A DNA stretch of 64,000 nucleotides from contig NZ_LOHS01000076.1 in the NCBI RefSeq assembly GCF_001642995.1, positions 62,001 to 126,000 of the forward strand, written 5' to 3'. Position 1 is the stretch's first letter. Every line of letters begins with the position of its first letter. The stretch comes from Streptomyces jeddahensis (GTDB lineage Bacteria; Actinomycetota; Actinomycetes; Streptomycetales; Streptomycetaceae). The translations under genes were made by a program, and so were the position numbers. The notes beneath the pieces are model-generated. The model worked only from the letters and a program-made list of their open reading frames with translations, was not told the DNA's origin and made no database searches. Shown piece after piece: positions 8,357 through 17,632 of this stretch.

Positions 8357-9166
8357 TCACACCCGAAGCCAGGTGTGACGGTCACGCGCCATCGCATGCA
8401 ACGCCTCCACATCCGCCGGCTTCAGCACACCCCCCGTCCGCCCCAGCCCCACCAGATCCGCGTCCTGCACCACCCGCACCCCCCGCGGCACCCCCTCGAC
8501 CTCCACATCCGCCGGCCCCGCCACCGCCAGAACGCCCCGCACCTCCGCCGTGAGCGCGAACGAGGCCCGGCTCGCGTCGCTGCGCGCCCACCGCAGCAGC
8601 GGCCGCGGCTCCCCCCGCCCCACCACGACCACCGGATCGGCGACCCGCAGCCGCTGCTTGCGCGCGTACACCGTGTGCAGCGCGAAGATCCCGCCGGGCC
8701 CGATCAGCAGATGGTGGATGCGGTCCCCGCCGGGGAGCGGAATCGAGTGGAGGGTGCGCCAGCCCGCGCCCTCGAGACCGTCCAGCACCTCGCCCACGGC
8801 CTGTTCCGCGGCGAGCGCCCGGCGCCGCGGATCGGGGCGCAGCCGCCGCGCGGGCGCGGGATCGCGGTCGAGGGATATCAGCAGGGCCTCGCCGGGGCGG
8901 TTCGGGGCGAGGTCGTCGTCCGGGTGGAGGGTGAGGCGGGCGATGTCGGCGGGCGTCGGCACGGGCGGCGGGCCCACGCTGACCGGGCCGGTCAGAAAGG
9001 GGCCGAGAACGCCCATCACGTCCTCTCGCCGGTCCTCGCTCAGCAGGCTCACCCGGGCCGCCTCACGGTCGTACCAGGCGATGTTCCTGCCGTCCGGGAG
9101 CAGGACGTGGAGCCGCTCCTGGCCGCGAGTCCAGATCGGTACGACGCGCAGTCCGCTCATGGCCAT
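8357..9166 (-). CDS. NERD (nuclease-related) domain protein
   Basis: A 269-residue soluble protein. The segment from ~110 (AAEQAVGEVLDGL, then HHLLIGPGGIFALHTVYARKQRL) is the NERD domain, a restriction-endonuclease-like fold. The conserved hydrophobic-acid-glycine pattern before GPGGIFAL is typical. The family has been proposed to process nucleic acids, but no biochemical role is settled. The N-terminal ~100 residues are less conserved and begin MAMSGLRVVP or MSGLRVVP. ATG 9166 and ATG 9160 are both possible. No partner gene is adjacent. Confidence 0.75.
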   Translation of the reverse strand: MAMSGLRVVPIWTRGQERLHVLLPDGRNIAWYDREAARVSLLSEDRREDVMGVLGPFLTGPVSVGPPPVPTPADIARLTLHPDDDLAPNRPGEALLISLDRDPAPARRLRPDPRRRALAAEQAVGEVLDGLEGAGWRTLHSIPLPGGDRIHHLLIGPGGIFALHTVYARKQRLRVADPVVVVGRGEPRPLLRWARSDASRASFALTAEVRGVLAVAGPADVEVEGVPRGVRVVQDADLVGLGRTGGVLKPADVEALHAMARDRHTWLRV

Positions 9167-9442
9167 CACCCCATGACCATGGGAACAGGCGGGCGCTCCG
9201 GGGGCAAGAAGCCGGAGTAGGGGGCCGGGGCGGCCGTGCGCGACGGCCGCCCCGCGTCTCCTCACCCGCGGCCTGCCGAACGACGGCCGCCCGACGGTCG
9301 TACGACAGCCGGTCGCCCCCCGATGGCGCAGTGTGACCTGCGCAGATGAAGGGCCGCTCCTAATGTGGCAATTGATCATGTGGCGATGGATCGGCCGGTC
9401 GTCGCGATCCGCCCGGTTCCCAGCCCCACCCACGGAGGCCCC

Positions 9443-9802
9443 ATGTCCCCCCGGTCCACCCCCGCCCGGCTCGCCATGGTCGCCGCCGGCGCGGCGCTCT
9501 CCGCCCTCGCCGCCGGCACGCCCGCCCTCGCCTCGGGCGGCGACGGCGATCCGGTCACGGGATACGAGACGTACAAGGGCCGGGTCATCGCCCGCACCGG
9601 GCTGGTGCTCCGCGACTCCCCGGCCCGCGGTGGCCGCGTCCTGCGCATCGAGCCGTACGGGGCGATCGTGTCGATCTTCTGCAAGACGGCAAGCGAGGAG
9701 GTCGACGGCAACAACCGGTGGTACCTCCTCACCGACGGCACGTGGGCGTGGGGCGCGGCCCGCTACATCGAGAACGTCGGGAAGGCGCCTCGCTGGTGCT
9801 GA
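9443..9802 (+). CDS. Secreted SH3-like domain protein
   Basis: Small exported protein of 119 residues. The signal peptide is clear: MSPRSTPARLAMVAAGAALS followed by an Ala-rich core ending near TPALAS. The mature part has a bacterial SH3-like pattern (YKGRVIARTGLVLRDSPA, then WYLLTDGTWAWGAARYIE) with two cysteines that probably form a disulfide. These domains usually bind peptidoglycan or sit on the cell surface. ATG 9443 has GGAGG at a good distance. An upstream in-frame ATG at 9365 would spoil the signal peptide and is not preferred. Confidence 0.8.
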   Translation: MSPRSTPARLAMVAAGAALSALAAGTPALASGGDGDPVTGYETYKGRVIARTGLVLRDSPARGGRVLRIEPYGAIVSIFCKTASEEVDGNNRWYLLTDGTWAWGAARYIENVGKAPRWC

Positions 9803-9885
9803 CGGGCGGTCCAATGAACCACTAGAACAGCCCGATTATCACGACATAACGGGACATCAGGCGTGCCGCTTGCTACGTTCCCGCC

Positions 9886-11244
9886 ATGACCGGAACGACA
9901 GCGGACACCGCGGCCCCCACCGCGATCCCCGCTGTCCGCCTCCCCCGCCGCCGCGGCACCGAACTCGGCCTGCTCGTCCTCGCCGTCCTGCTGCCCGTGT
10001 ACGGCTACTGCGCCGTCGGGCTCGCCAAGAGCGGATCCATCCCGCCCGGCGCAGCCGGATACGGCGCCGGGCTCGGCGCGCTCGCGCTGCTCGCCCATCT
10101 CGCGGTCCGCATCCGCGCCCCGTACGCAGATCCGCTGCTGCTGCCGATCGCCGTCCTGCTCAACGGCATCGGCCTGGTGCTGATCTACCGCCTCGACTTG
10201 GAGACCCCGGCCGACCGGGCCGCCCCCACCCAACTGGTCTGGTCGACGCTCGGCGTGGGCCTGTTCATCGCGGTCGTCGTCCTCGTGCGCGACCACCGGG
10301 TGCTGCAGCGCTATGCGTATCTGTCGGTGGCCGGGGCGCTGCTCCTGCTGATGGCACCGATCTTCTTCCCGGCGGTGAACGGCGCGAAGATCTGGATCCG
10401 GCTCGGCGGGTTCTCCATCCAGCCGGGCGAGTTCGCGAAGGTGCTGCTCGCCGTGTTCTTCGCCAGCTATCTGGCGGCCAACCGGCACGCCCTCGCGTAC
10501 ACCGGCCGCCGCGTCTGGAAGCTGCAGCTGCCCACGGGCCGGGTGCTCGGGCCGATCGTCGCGATCTGGCTGTTCAGCGTCGGGGTGCTCGTCCTGGAGC
10601 GGGACCTGGGCACGTCGATGCTGTTCTTCGGGCTGTTCGTGATCCTGCTGTACGTCGCCACGGGCCGCACCGGCTGGGTCGCGGTGGGCCTGCTGCTCGC
10701 GGCGCTCGGCGCGTTCGCCGTGGGCGGCCTCGAACCGCATGTGCACAGCCGGATCGAGGACTGGCTGCATCCCTTCGCGTCCATCGACGCGGGCCAGGGC
10801 CCGGGCCAGCTCGCGCAGTCGCTGTTCGCGTTCTCCGCGGGCGGGATGCTCGGCACCGGTCTGGGGCTCGGCCACTCGATCCTGATCGGTTTCGCCGCGA
10901 AGTCGGACTTCATCCTGGCCACGGCGGGCGAGGAGCTCGGCCTCACCGGCCTGTCCGCGATCATCCTGCTCTACGGACTCCTTGTCGAGCGCGGTTTCCG
11001 GGCCGGGCTCGCCCTGCGCGAGCCCTTCGGCCGGCTGCTCTCCCTGGGCCTCGCCTCGATCGTGGCGCTCCAGGTGTTCGTGATCACGGGCGGTGTGACG
11101 GGGCTGATCCCGCTCACCGGTATGGCCATGCCGTTCCTCGCGCAGGGCGGCTCGTCGGTCGTCACCAACTGGATCATCGTGGCGCTGCTCATCCGTATCA
11201 GCGACTCGGCGCGCAGTCAGTACGACGGGACGGCACCGCCGTGA
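9886..11244 (+). CDS. FtsW/RodA/SpoVE-family peptidoglycan polymerase (SEDS)
   Basis: SEDS-family membrane glycosyltransferase, 452 residues with about ten to twelve transmembrane helices. Signatures include the region NGAKIWIRLGGFSIQPGEFAK (loop with conserved Trp and Pro), ERDLGTSMLFFG, and the late GLTGLIPLTGMAMPFLAQGGSS, which is diagnostic for FtsW/RodA. SEDS proteins polymerise lipid II together with a partner class B PBP. The next gene is exactly such a PBP and starts inside this stop codon. Streptomyces carry several SEDS/PBP pairs. This one is outside the dcw cluster and resembles accessory, growth- or sporulation-related pairs. Confidence 0.93.
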   Translation: MTGTTADTAAPTAIPAVRLPRRRGTELGLLVLAVLLPVYGYCAVGLAKSGSIPPGAAGYGAGLGALALLAHLAVRIRAPYADPLLLPIAVLLNGIGLVLIYRLDLETPADRAAPTQLVWSTLGVGLFIAVVVLVRDHRVLQRYAYLSVAGALLLLMAPIFFPAVNGAKIWIRLGGFSIQPGEFAKVLLAVFFASYLAANRHALAYTGRRVWKLQLPTGRVLGPIVAIWLFSVGVLVLERDLGTSMLFFGLFVILLYVATGRTGWVAVGLLLAALGAFAVGGLEPHVHSRIEDWLHPFASIDAGQGPGQLAQSLFAFSAGGMLGTGLGLGHSILIGFAAKSDFILATAGEELGLTGLSAIILLYGLLVERGFRAGLALREPFGRLLSLGLASIVALQVFVITGGVTGLIPLTGMAMPFLAQGGSSVVTNWIIVALLIRISDSARSQYDGTAPP

Positions 11245-12764
11245 CGAGCTGTATCCGCCGCGCCGCGATCGTGTGCGCCCTGCTGCTGGTCGCGCTGCTG
11301 GTGAACGCCACCCGCATCCAGGTCTTCCAGGCGGGGTCGTACGAGGACAATCCCGCCAACCGCCGCCAGGCGATCGCCCGTTACGCCCAGGCGCGCGGCG
11401 ACATCCTCGTGGGCGGGACGCCCGTCACGTCGTCCGAGGACACCGGCGAGCAGCTCCGCTTTGAACGCCGTTACAGCGACGGCCCGTTGTACGCGCCGGT
11501 GACCGGCTACGCCTCGCAGGCGTACGGCACGTCGCTGCTCGAGAACACCGAGGACGAGGTGCTCTCCGGCACCGATCCGCTGCTCGGTCCCATCCCCGGG
11601 TGGAACGACCTCACGCGCGACCGCAGCCCGGGCGGCCGGGTCGTCACGACGATCAACGCGGCGGCCCAGCAGGCCGCGTACCGGGGGCTCGGCAGCAGGA
11701 AGGGCGCGGTCGCCGCGATCGAGCCGGCGACCGGGCGGATCCTGGCGCTGGTGTCCACGCCGTCGTACGACCCGGGGCGGCTCTCCGGCAACGGCGACTC
11801 GGTGAAGGAGGCCTGGGCGCAGCTGAACGCCGACCCGGAGAAGCCGCTGCTCAACCGGGCTATCCACCAGACGTATCCGCCCGGCTCGACGTTCAAGGTG
11901 GTCACCGCGGCGGCGGCGCTGGAGGAGGGCGTGGTCGGGGACGTGGACAGGCCGACCGACTCCCCCGATCCGTACACGCTGCCCGGCAGCGAGTCGCGGC
12001 TGAGCAACGAGGTGGACGACTGCGAGGACGCGCCCGTGCGGTACGCCTTCGAGTGGTCGTGCAATACGGTCTTCGCCAAGCTCGGGGTAGAGACCGGCCT
12101 CGATGCCATGGCGGGCATGGCGCAACGCCTCGGCTTCAACGACGGCGGGCTGACGATTCCGCTCCCGGTCTCCGCGAGCAACTTCGACACGAAGATGGAC
12201 GACGCGCAGCTCGCCCTGTCCTCCGTCGGCCAGTTCGACACGCGGGCGACGCCCCTGCAGATGGCGATGGTCGCGGCGGCGGTCGCGAACGGCGGCTCGG
12301 TCAAGTCGCCCCGCCTGGTGGACCGGACGACCACGGACGACGGCTCCACGGTACGGACGGCCGGTGTGCGGACCCTGCGTCAGGCGATGTCGCCGTCCAC
12401 CGCGGCCCAGCTGCGCGAGCTCATGACGGGCGCCGTCGAGGAGGGCACGGGCTCGAACGCGGCGATCCCCGGTGCGACGGTCGGCGGCAAGACCGGCACG
12501 GCCCAGCACGGCGTCGGCAACACCGGCACCCCGTACGCCTGGTTCATCTCCTGGGCACAGGCCGACGGCGCTCCGGAGCCCGCCGTCGCGGTCGCCGTCG
12601 TCGTGGAGGACGCGGCGGCGAACAGGGCGGAGATCAGCGGCGGCGGATCCGCGGCACCGATCGCGAAGGCGGTGATGGAGACGGTCCTGAACCTCCGGGC
12701 CACCCCACGCCCGGACCCACGCCGCGACGCCTCGGCAGGCGGTCGGCCAGCCCACCGCCACTGA
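11241..12764 (+). CDS. Class B penicillin-binding protein (transpeptidase)
   Basis: Cross-links peptidoglycan; partner of the upstream SEDS polymerase. The 507 residues begin with a short cytoplasmic stretch and one membrane anchor (AAIVCALLLVALLVNAT), followed by a PBP dimerisation region. The transpeptidase domain has the catalytic Ser in PPGSTFK (~215), the SxN motif in WSCNT (~271) and the KTG triad in GKTGTAQ (~416). The GTG start forms a GTGA overlap with the ftsW-like stop, so the pair is translationally coupled. The Cys inside the SCN motif and the compact size fit the PbpA-like actinobacterial subgroup. Confidence 0.93.
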   Translation: MTSCIRRAAIVCALLLVALLVNATRIQVFQAGSYEDNPANRRQAIARYAQARGDILVGGTPVTSSEDTGEQLRFERRYSDGPLYAPVTGYASQAYGTSLLENTEDEVLSGTDPLLGPIPGWNDLTRDRSPGGRVVTTINAAAQQAAYRGLGSRKGAVAAIEPATGRILALVSTPSYDPGRLSGNGDSVKEAWAQLNADPEKPLLNRAIHQTYPPGSTFKVVTAAAALEEGVVGDVDRPTDSPDPYTLPGSESRLSNEVDDCEDAPVRYAFEWSCNTVFAKLGVETGLDAMAGMAQRLGFNDGGLTIPLPVSASNFDTKMDDAQLALSSVGQFDTRATPLQMAMVAAAVANGGSVKSPRLVDRTTTDDGSTVRTAGVRTLRQAMSPSTAAQLRELMTGAVEEGTGSNAAIPGATVGGKTGTAQHGVGNTGTPYAWFISWAQADGAPEPAVAVAVVVEDAAANRAEISGGGSAAPIAKAVMETVLNLRATPRPDPRRDASAGGRPAHRH

Positions 12765-12776
12765 GCCGGGCGGCCG

Positions 12777-12981
12777 CCCACCCGCTGTGGGCAGTCGTTC
12801 CGCTAGGGGCGGAACGGGTGGGCACAACGGGACCCCGACGACGTCGGGCAACGCACTCGACCCCCGGGCAACCCACCAGAAGCGCACCCTTCGTCGTGGG
12901 TTGTGCCCACCCTCCCCCAGCTACCGCTGGGAGGTGCCCCCAGCCCAGCGGAACGATTGCCCACAACGGTTGGAGCGCTGG
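12777..12981. repeat. Long palindromic intergenic repeat, copy B
   Basis: About 200 bp between convergent genes. The right arm (12890-12981) is the inverted match of the element at 20120-20210, including the 31-bp core at 12912-12942. The left arm (12787-12830) holds an inverted partner: GTGGGCAGTCGTTCCGCT near 12787 faces AGCGGAACGATTGCCCAC near 12947, and GTGGGCACAAC faces GTTGTGCCCAC. The transcript from either side could fold into a long stem, so it may act as a bidirectional terminator. The sequence is non-coding in all frames I read. Confidence 0.75.
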
Positions 12982-13012
12982 CCCCAGCGCCCGAGCACCC
13001 GCCGGCGCGCGC

Positions 13013-15166
13013 TCAGCCCGGCGTCGGTGTCGAAGTCGCCGGCTGGTGGTCCGGGCGCTGGACGATCGCCGTGGGCAGGGCGACGTACGCCGTCGTGCCC
13101 GGACCCTGGGAGCGGCGGAGTTCGACGTGCGCGCCCAGGCGGGCGGCGAGCCTGCCGACGACGTAGTGGCCGAGGGTGCCGCCCGCTCGGCCGGCGGCGG
13201 CGCCGGCCGGCGTGATCAGGAACGACTCGCGGCCGGAAAGCCGCGCGTTCGCCCGGGCCAGCTGCTCGTCGCTCATACCGATCCCGTGGTCGACGATCGC
13301 CAGGCAGTACTCGCCCGCGTCCCGCCAGCCGTAGATCTCCACGGGCTGCGCGGGCGGGCTGAACACCAGGGCGTTCTCGACGAGTTCGGCCAGCAGATGG
13401 GCGAGCTCGGCGACGGCGTGGCCGCGGACACGGGACTGCTCCAGGTCCGGGACCTGCACCCGCTGGTACTGCTCGACCTCGGCGACGGCCGACTGCACCA
13501 CCTCCGTCATGGTGACCGTGCCGGGCCAGGAGCGGGGCGGGGTCTCTGCGCCGGCCAGCACGAGCAGCGACTCGGCGTTGCGGCGCATACGGGTGGCGAG
13601 ATGGTCGAGTTCGAAGAGCTCGGCGAGTGCGTCCGGGTCGAGTTCCTGGCTCTCCAGGGTGGTGATCAGGCCGAGCTGCCGGCCGAGCAGCGCCTGGTTG
13701 CGGCGGCCGAGGCTGGCCAACGACTCGGTGGTGTTGCGGCGGAGCACGGCCTGCTCGCCCGCCAGGCCGACCGCGGTGCGCTCGACGTTGCGCAGGGCGG
13801 CCGCGAGCCGGGTGATCTCGCGTGCGCTGCCGGGGACCGCCTCGGCGTCCTTCTTCGTCTCAGGAGCGACCGGTTCGTCGAGAGCGCGGATGTCGTCGGG
13901 GCCTGCCTCCTGGATCCGCCGGACGGCCGCGGGCAGCCGGTTGCGGGCGACCGCGTCCGCCTGGTCGGCGAGGGCGCTCAGGGGACGGGTGATGGAGCGG
14001 GCGGCGAGCACGGCGAGTGCGGTGGCCACGGCGAGGATCAGCGCCCCGAGCGCGAGGAACCCGGCGAGCTGGTGTGTGGCGGTGGACCCTTCGTCGGCGG
14101 CGTGGGCGCGCACGTCCTCGCCGACCTGCCGCTGCACACCGTGCAGATCGTCGACGAGGGCGGTCATCGTGCTCCACCACGCGGACGCGTCGACCGAGAG
14201 CGCCGATCCGGCCGCTCCCCCCTCGGCCTGCTTCTCGTAGGCCGTGGCACGGCGAGCGGCCGCCGTGTCGAACGCGGCGTCGAGCGCCGCCTGCTGGTCG
14301 GGCGTGGCGAGCTCGGCGTACTGGTCCAGGGCTGCGACACGGGCCGCGCGGATCTCGGTGAAGTCAAGGTACTCGCGGGTGCGGAAGCGGCCGGCGGCGA
14401 AGACGCCGTTGAGGGAGCCGCGTTCGAGGGCGACGGCCTCGGTGGCGCGGGCCAGCGCCTGGAGCGCCTGGAGGCCGTCGGTGATACGGCGGTCGCCCGC
14501 GGGCATGTGCGCGGACTCGGCGTCGATGAGCGCGGTGACCGCCGTGGTGTAGAAGCGCAGGGTCCGGGCGCGGTCCGCGGATCCGGCATCGACCTCGTCC
14601 CGCGTGGTGGCGAGGCCGTCCAGCGGCGTCAGGGCGTCGTCGAGGGCGGTGGTGGCCGCCGTGGGGTGATCACTGCTCTGCTCGTGGAGCACCGCTTCCA
14701 CGTCGGCGAGGACGTCGTCGGTACGCACGCGCTGCGCGTCGACGTCGTCGCGGTACTTCCCCGCCCCGCCCAGCAGCCCGTTGGTCAGGCCGCGTTCGCG
14801 CTGCAGCTCGCGCACCAGGTCCTGGGCCCGCACCAGCAGACCGACCTGGTCGACGGTGTCACGGGCGGCGGACCAGTCGGCCGCCCGGTCGGCGACGCCG
14901 AGCCCCGTGAGGGACAGCAGCAGACAGGTCGGCACGGCGAGCACGATGGCGACGCGACCGCGGATGCTGCGCCAGCCGGGGAGCTGCCGGAACCGACGGC
15001 CCGGGACCGTGCCGGGGCCGGAGCGGGTGCCGGATGGGTTGCCGGGGACCGTGCCCGGACCAGGGCCGCCTTCCGCGCCGGCGAGGGAGGGTACGAGTCG
15101 GAGGAGCCGGGCGGTGGTCGTCCGCCCGGCGGGCATCTGCCTGTGGTGCGATGTGTTCCCCGTCAT
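13013..15166 (-). CDS. Nitrate/nitrite-sensor-type histidine kinase
   Basis: Membrane sensor kinase-like protein of 717 residues. After a Pro/Gly-rich cytoplasmic start there is a first transmembrane helix (GRVAIVLAVPTCLLLSLTGLG, ~80). An extracellular NIT domain follows (~110-360) with the family motif LVRELQRERGLTNGLL. The second helix is LALGALILAVATALAVLAA (~375). A HAMP linker, a DHp-like segment (ELDHLATRMRRNAESLLVLAG) and an ATPase domain follow, with ELVENALVFSPPAQPVEIYG (N box) and DHGIGMSDEQL (G1). The same architecture and the same DHp stretch occur in the conservon kinase at 23241-26648. No response regulator, roadblock or GTPase gene is adjacent, so this is an orphan member. Confidence 0.87.
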   Translation of the reverse strand: MTGNTSHHRQMPAGRTTTARLLRLVPSLAGAEGGPGPGTVPGNPSGTRSGPGTVPGRRFRQLPGWRSIRGRVAIVLAVPTCLLLSLTGLGVADRAADWSAARDTVDQVGLLVRAQDLVRELQRERGLTNGLLGGAGKYRDDVDAQRVRTDDVLADVEAVLHEQSSDHPTAATTALDDALTPLDGLATTRDEVDAGSADRARTLRFYTTAVTALIDAESAHMPAGDRRITDGLQALQALARATEAVALERGSLNGVFAAGRFRTREYLDFTEIRAARVAALDQYAELATPDQQAALDAAFDTAAARRATAYEKQAEGGAAGSALSVDASAWWSTMTALVDDLHGVQRQVGEDVRAHAADEGSTATHQLAGFLALGALILAVATALAVLAARSITRPLSALADQADAVARNRLPAAVRRIQEAGPDDIRALDEPVAPETKKDAEAVPGSAREITRLAAALRNVERTAVGLAGEQAVLRRNTTESLASLGRRNQALLGRQLGLITTLESQELDPDALAELFELDHLATRMRRNAESLLVLAGAETPPRSWPGTVTMTEVVQSAVAEVEQYQRVQVPDLEQSRVRGHAVAELAHLLAELVENALVFSPPAQPVEIYGWRDAGEYCLAIVDHGIGMSDEQLARANARLSGRESFLITPAGAAAGRAGGTLGHYVVGRLAARLGAHVELRRSQGPGTTAYVALPTAIVQRPDHQPATSTPTPG

Positions 15167-15363
15167 GCCGCGCGACGCTAGGGCCTGCCCGGCGAGGGTG
15201 CGGTTTCCCGGCCGTAAGACGTCGGTTCCCAGGTACTCACCCGGTCAACATGCCTCTGGTGAGGAGGAGTTCGAGGGAGCTGTGCGAATCCGGGAGCCGA
15301 GTCGGCCGGAAGGTTGCAGCGCCCGAGCCGCCGGGAAACCCACCCGAGCGCCCGCCGGTTCCG

Positions 15364-16479
15364 TCAGGAAGCCGCGCCCGCCGCCCCCGCGTCGATCGCC
15401 CCCTGGACCTCCGCGACCCGCTCGGCCTCCTCCGCCGCGAAGCGCTCCGCGTCCAGTTTCTCCGCAATCTCCTCGTCCTGCGCCATCAGCAGGTCGAGGT
15501 TCGAGTCGCCCATCTCGAAGACGCCCATGTCGACGTAGGCCTCCTGCAGGCGCTTGCCCCACAGGCCGATGTCCTTGACGCACGGGACGATGCGGCTGAA
15601 GAGCAACTTCCGGAACAGGTGCAGGAACTCGGACTGCTCGCTGTACTCCTCGGCCTCCGCCTTCGGGATGCCGAAGTTCTCCAGGACCTCGACGCCGCGC
15701 AGCCGGTCGCGCATCAGGTAGCAGCCCTCGATGACGAACTCCTCGCGTTCGCGCAGTTCGGCGTCCGTGAGCTGCTTGTAGTAGTCGCGCAGCGCCATCC
15801 GGCCGAAGGCCACGTGCCGGGCCTCGTCCTGCATGACGTACGCGAGGATCTGCTTGGGCAGCGGCTTGTCGGTGGTGTCGCGGATCATGCCGAACGCGGC
15901 CAGCGCCAGGCCCTCGATCAGCACCTGCATGCCGAGGTACGGCATGTCCCAGCGGGAGTCGCGCAGGGTGTCGCCGAGCAGCGACTGCAGGTTGTCGTTG
16001 ATCGGGTAGAGCATGCCGATCTTCTCGTGCAGGAACCGGCCGTAGATCTCGGCGTGCCGGGCCTCGTCCATCGTCTGGGTGGCCGAGTAGAACTTCGCGT
16101 CCAGGTCGGGGACGGACTCGACGATGCGGGCGGCGCAGATCATGGCGCCCTGCTCGCCGTGCAGGAACTGGCTGAAGTTCCATGCCGCGTAGTGCTGCCG
16201 CAGCTCGCCCTTGTCCTTGTCGGTCATCTTCGCCCAGTGCGGGGTCCCGTACAGGGTCATCGCCTCGTCGGGCGTGCCCAGCGGGTCGTACGGGTCCACC
16301 TCCAGGTCCCAGTCGATCCGCTTCTGGCCATCCCACTGCTTGTCCTTGCCCTTCTGGTAGAGGGCGAGGAGCCGGTCGCGTCCGTCGTCGTACTCCCAGC
16401 TGAAGCGGGCGGCACCGGACGCCGGGACGACCCAGTTCGGTTCGCCCGGGGCGCTGGTGTAGAGCTGATGCGTCGACAT
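15364..16479 (-). CDS. Ferritin-like di-iron protein (R2/AurF-related)
   Basis: A 371-residue predicted di-iron oxidase or oxygenase. Two DEARH repeats supply metal ligands: TMDEARHAEIYGRF (~137) and MQDEARHVAFGRM (~231). Additional helix glutamates lie at FLHGEQGAM and VLIEGLALAAFG. This is the four-helix ferritin-like pattern of ribonucleotide reductase R2-like and AurF-like enzymes. The substrate is unknown. The start ATG 16479 gives MSTHQLYTSAPG; an upstream in-frame extension exists but lacks a ribosome site. It is divergent from a second ferritin-fold protein, and the TetR gene beyond that may control both. A Glu/Ala-rich coil (ERFAAEEAERVAEVQ) ends the chain. Confidence 0.8.
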   Translation of the reverse strand: MSTHQLYTSAPGEPNWVVPASGAARFSWEYDDGRDRLLALYQKGKDKQWDGQKRIDWDLEVDPYDPLGTPDEAMTLYGTPHWAKMTDKDKGELRQHYAAWNFSQFLHGEQGAMICAARIVESVPDLDAKFYSATQTMDEARHAEIYGRFLHEKIGMLYPINDNLQSLLGDTLRDSRWDMPYLGMQVLIEGLALAAFGMIRDTTDKPLPKQILAYVMQDEARHVAFGRMALRDYYKQLTDAELREREEFVIEGCYLMRDRLRGVEVLENFGIPKAEAEEYSEQSEFLHLFRKLLFSRIVPCVKDIGLWGKRLQEAYVDMGVFEMGDSNLDLLMAQDEEIAEKLDAERFAAEEAERVAEVQGAIDAGAAGAAS

Positions 16480-16510
16480 GGACAGCAGGCTCACACCTAT
16501 CAGTGACCCG

Positions 16511-16586
16511 GTCAACAAGTAGACACCCAGTCAATAAGTCCTGCGCAAGGGATTGACGACCTTGCTGACAGCCAGTCTCATAAGAC
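16511..16586. promoter_or_regulatory. Divergent promoter region with repeated TCAAnAAGT boxes
   Basis: GTCAACAAGT (16511-16520) and GTCAATAAGT (16530-16539) are direct repeats 19 bp apart. Read on the minus strand they contain TTGAC-like -35 boxes toward the 15364-16479 gene. GTCTCATAAGAC at 16575-16586 is an imperfect palindrome (GTCT/AGAC arms) between the repeats and the plus-strand gene, and could be a TetR-type site. Function is inferred from position only. Confidence 0.4.
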
Positions 16587-16664
16587 GCGACCGCCGGTAA
16601 CCTCCGCGCGGCGGCGCGGAAATCCCTGACGACGGAAAACCCTGACGACGAGGTGGGGACAGCC

Positions 16665-17594
16665 ATGACGACGGCGACGGAGGCCGAGGTGCTGCGCGAC
16701 GCGCTCGGCGCGCTGAAGGACCGGGAGCAGGTGGCGAAGCGGCTGCTCGAGTCGTCCGCCCGGCACTCCTTCGACCCGGACAAGGAGCTCGACTGGGACG
16801 CGCCCTTCGAGGAGGGCAAGTGGTTCTGGCCCCCGGAGCTGGTGTCGCTCTACGACACCCCGCTGTGGAAGCGGATGAGCGAGGAGCAGCGGATCCTGCT
16901 CTCCCAGCACGAGGCCGCGGCGCTCGCATCGCTCGGCATCTGGTTCGAGCTCATCCTGATGCAGCTGCTCGTACGGCACATCTACGACAAGGCTGCGACG
17001 AGCGCGCACGTGCGGTACGCCCTCACCGAGATCGAGGACGAGTGCCGCCACTCGAAGATGTTCGCGCGCCTGATCAGCCGCAGCGGCACCCCCCACTACC
17101 CGGTGAGCCGGGTGCACAACAACCTCGGCCGGGTGTTCAAGACCATCTCCACGACCCCCGGCTCCTTCACGGCCACACTGCTCGGCGAGGAGATCCTCGA
17201 CTGGATGCAGCGGCTGACCTTCCCCGACGAGCGCATCCAGCCGCTGATCCGCGGGGTCACGCGCATCCACGTCGTGGAGGAGGCGCGCCATGTCCGCTAC
17301 GCGCGCGAGGAGTTGCGCCACCAGATGCTGACGGCCCCGCGCTGGTCGCAGGAGTTCACCCGGATCACCTCCGGCGAGTTCGCCCGGGTCTTCTCGGTCG
17401 CCTTCATCAACCCCGAGGTGTACACCAACGTCGGCCTCGACAAGAAGGAGGCCGTCGCCCAGGTCAGGGCCAGCGGCCACCGGCGCGAAGTCATGCAGAC
17501 CGGCGCCAGGAAGCTCACGGACTTCCTGGACGACATCGGGGTGCTGCGGGGCCTGGGCCGCAGGATGTGGCGGTCGTCGGGGCTGCTGGGCTGA
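16665..17594 (+). CDS. AurF-like di-iron oxygenase
   Basis: A 309-residue ferritin-fold protein of the p-aminobenzoate N-oxygenase (AurF) type. Metal-ligand motifs are SQHEAAALASLG (~86), TEIEDECRHSKMFARL (~125), LLGEEILDWMQ (~180) and VVEEARHVRYAREEL (~207). These match the E...ExxH...E...ExxH spacing of di-iron N- or C-oxygenases. ATG 16665 follows AGGTGGGG. The protein is divergent from another ferritin-like gene and only 38 bp upstream of a TetR regulator. This suggests a small inducible oxidation or detoxification unit rather than an antibiotic cluster, as no biosynthetic genes are near. Substrate unknown. Confidence 0.83.
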   Translation: MTTATEAEVLRDALGALKDREQVAKRLLESSARHSFDPDKELDWDAPFEEGKWFWPPELVSLYDTPLWKRMSEEQRILLSQHEAAALASLGIWFELILMQLLVRHIYDKAATSAHVRYALTEIEDECRHSKMFARLISRSGTPHYPVSRVHNNLGRVFKTISTTPGSFTATLLGEEILDWMQRLTFPDERIQPLIRGVTRIHVVEEARHVRYAREELRHQMLTAPRWSQEFTRITSGEFARVFSVAFINPEVYTNVGLDKKEAVAQVRASGHRREVMQTGARKLTDFLDDIGVLRGLGRRMWRSSGLLG

Positions 17595-17632
17595 GGGGCG
17601 GCCGGCTGCGGGCGGACGTTAGGCTTCCGGTC

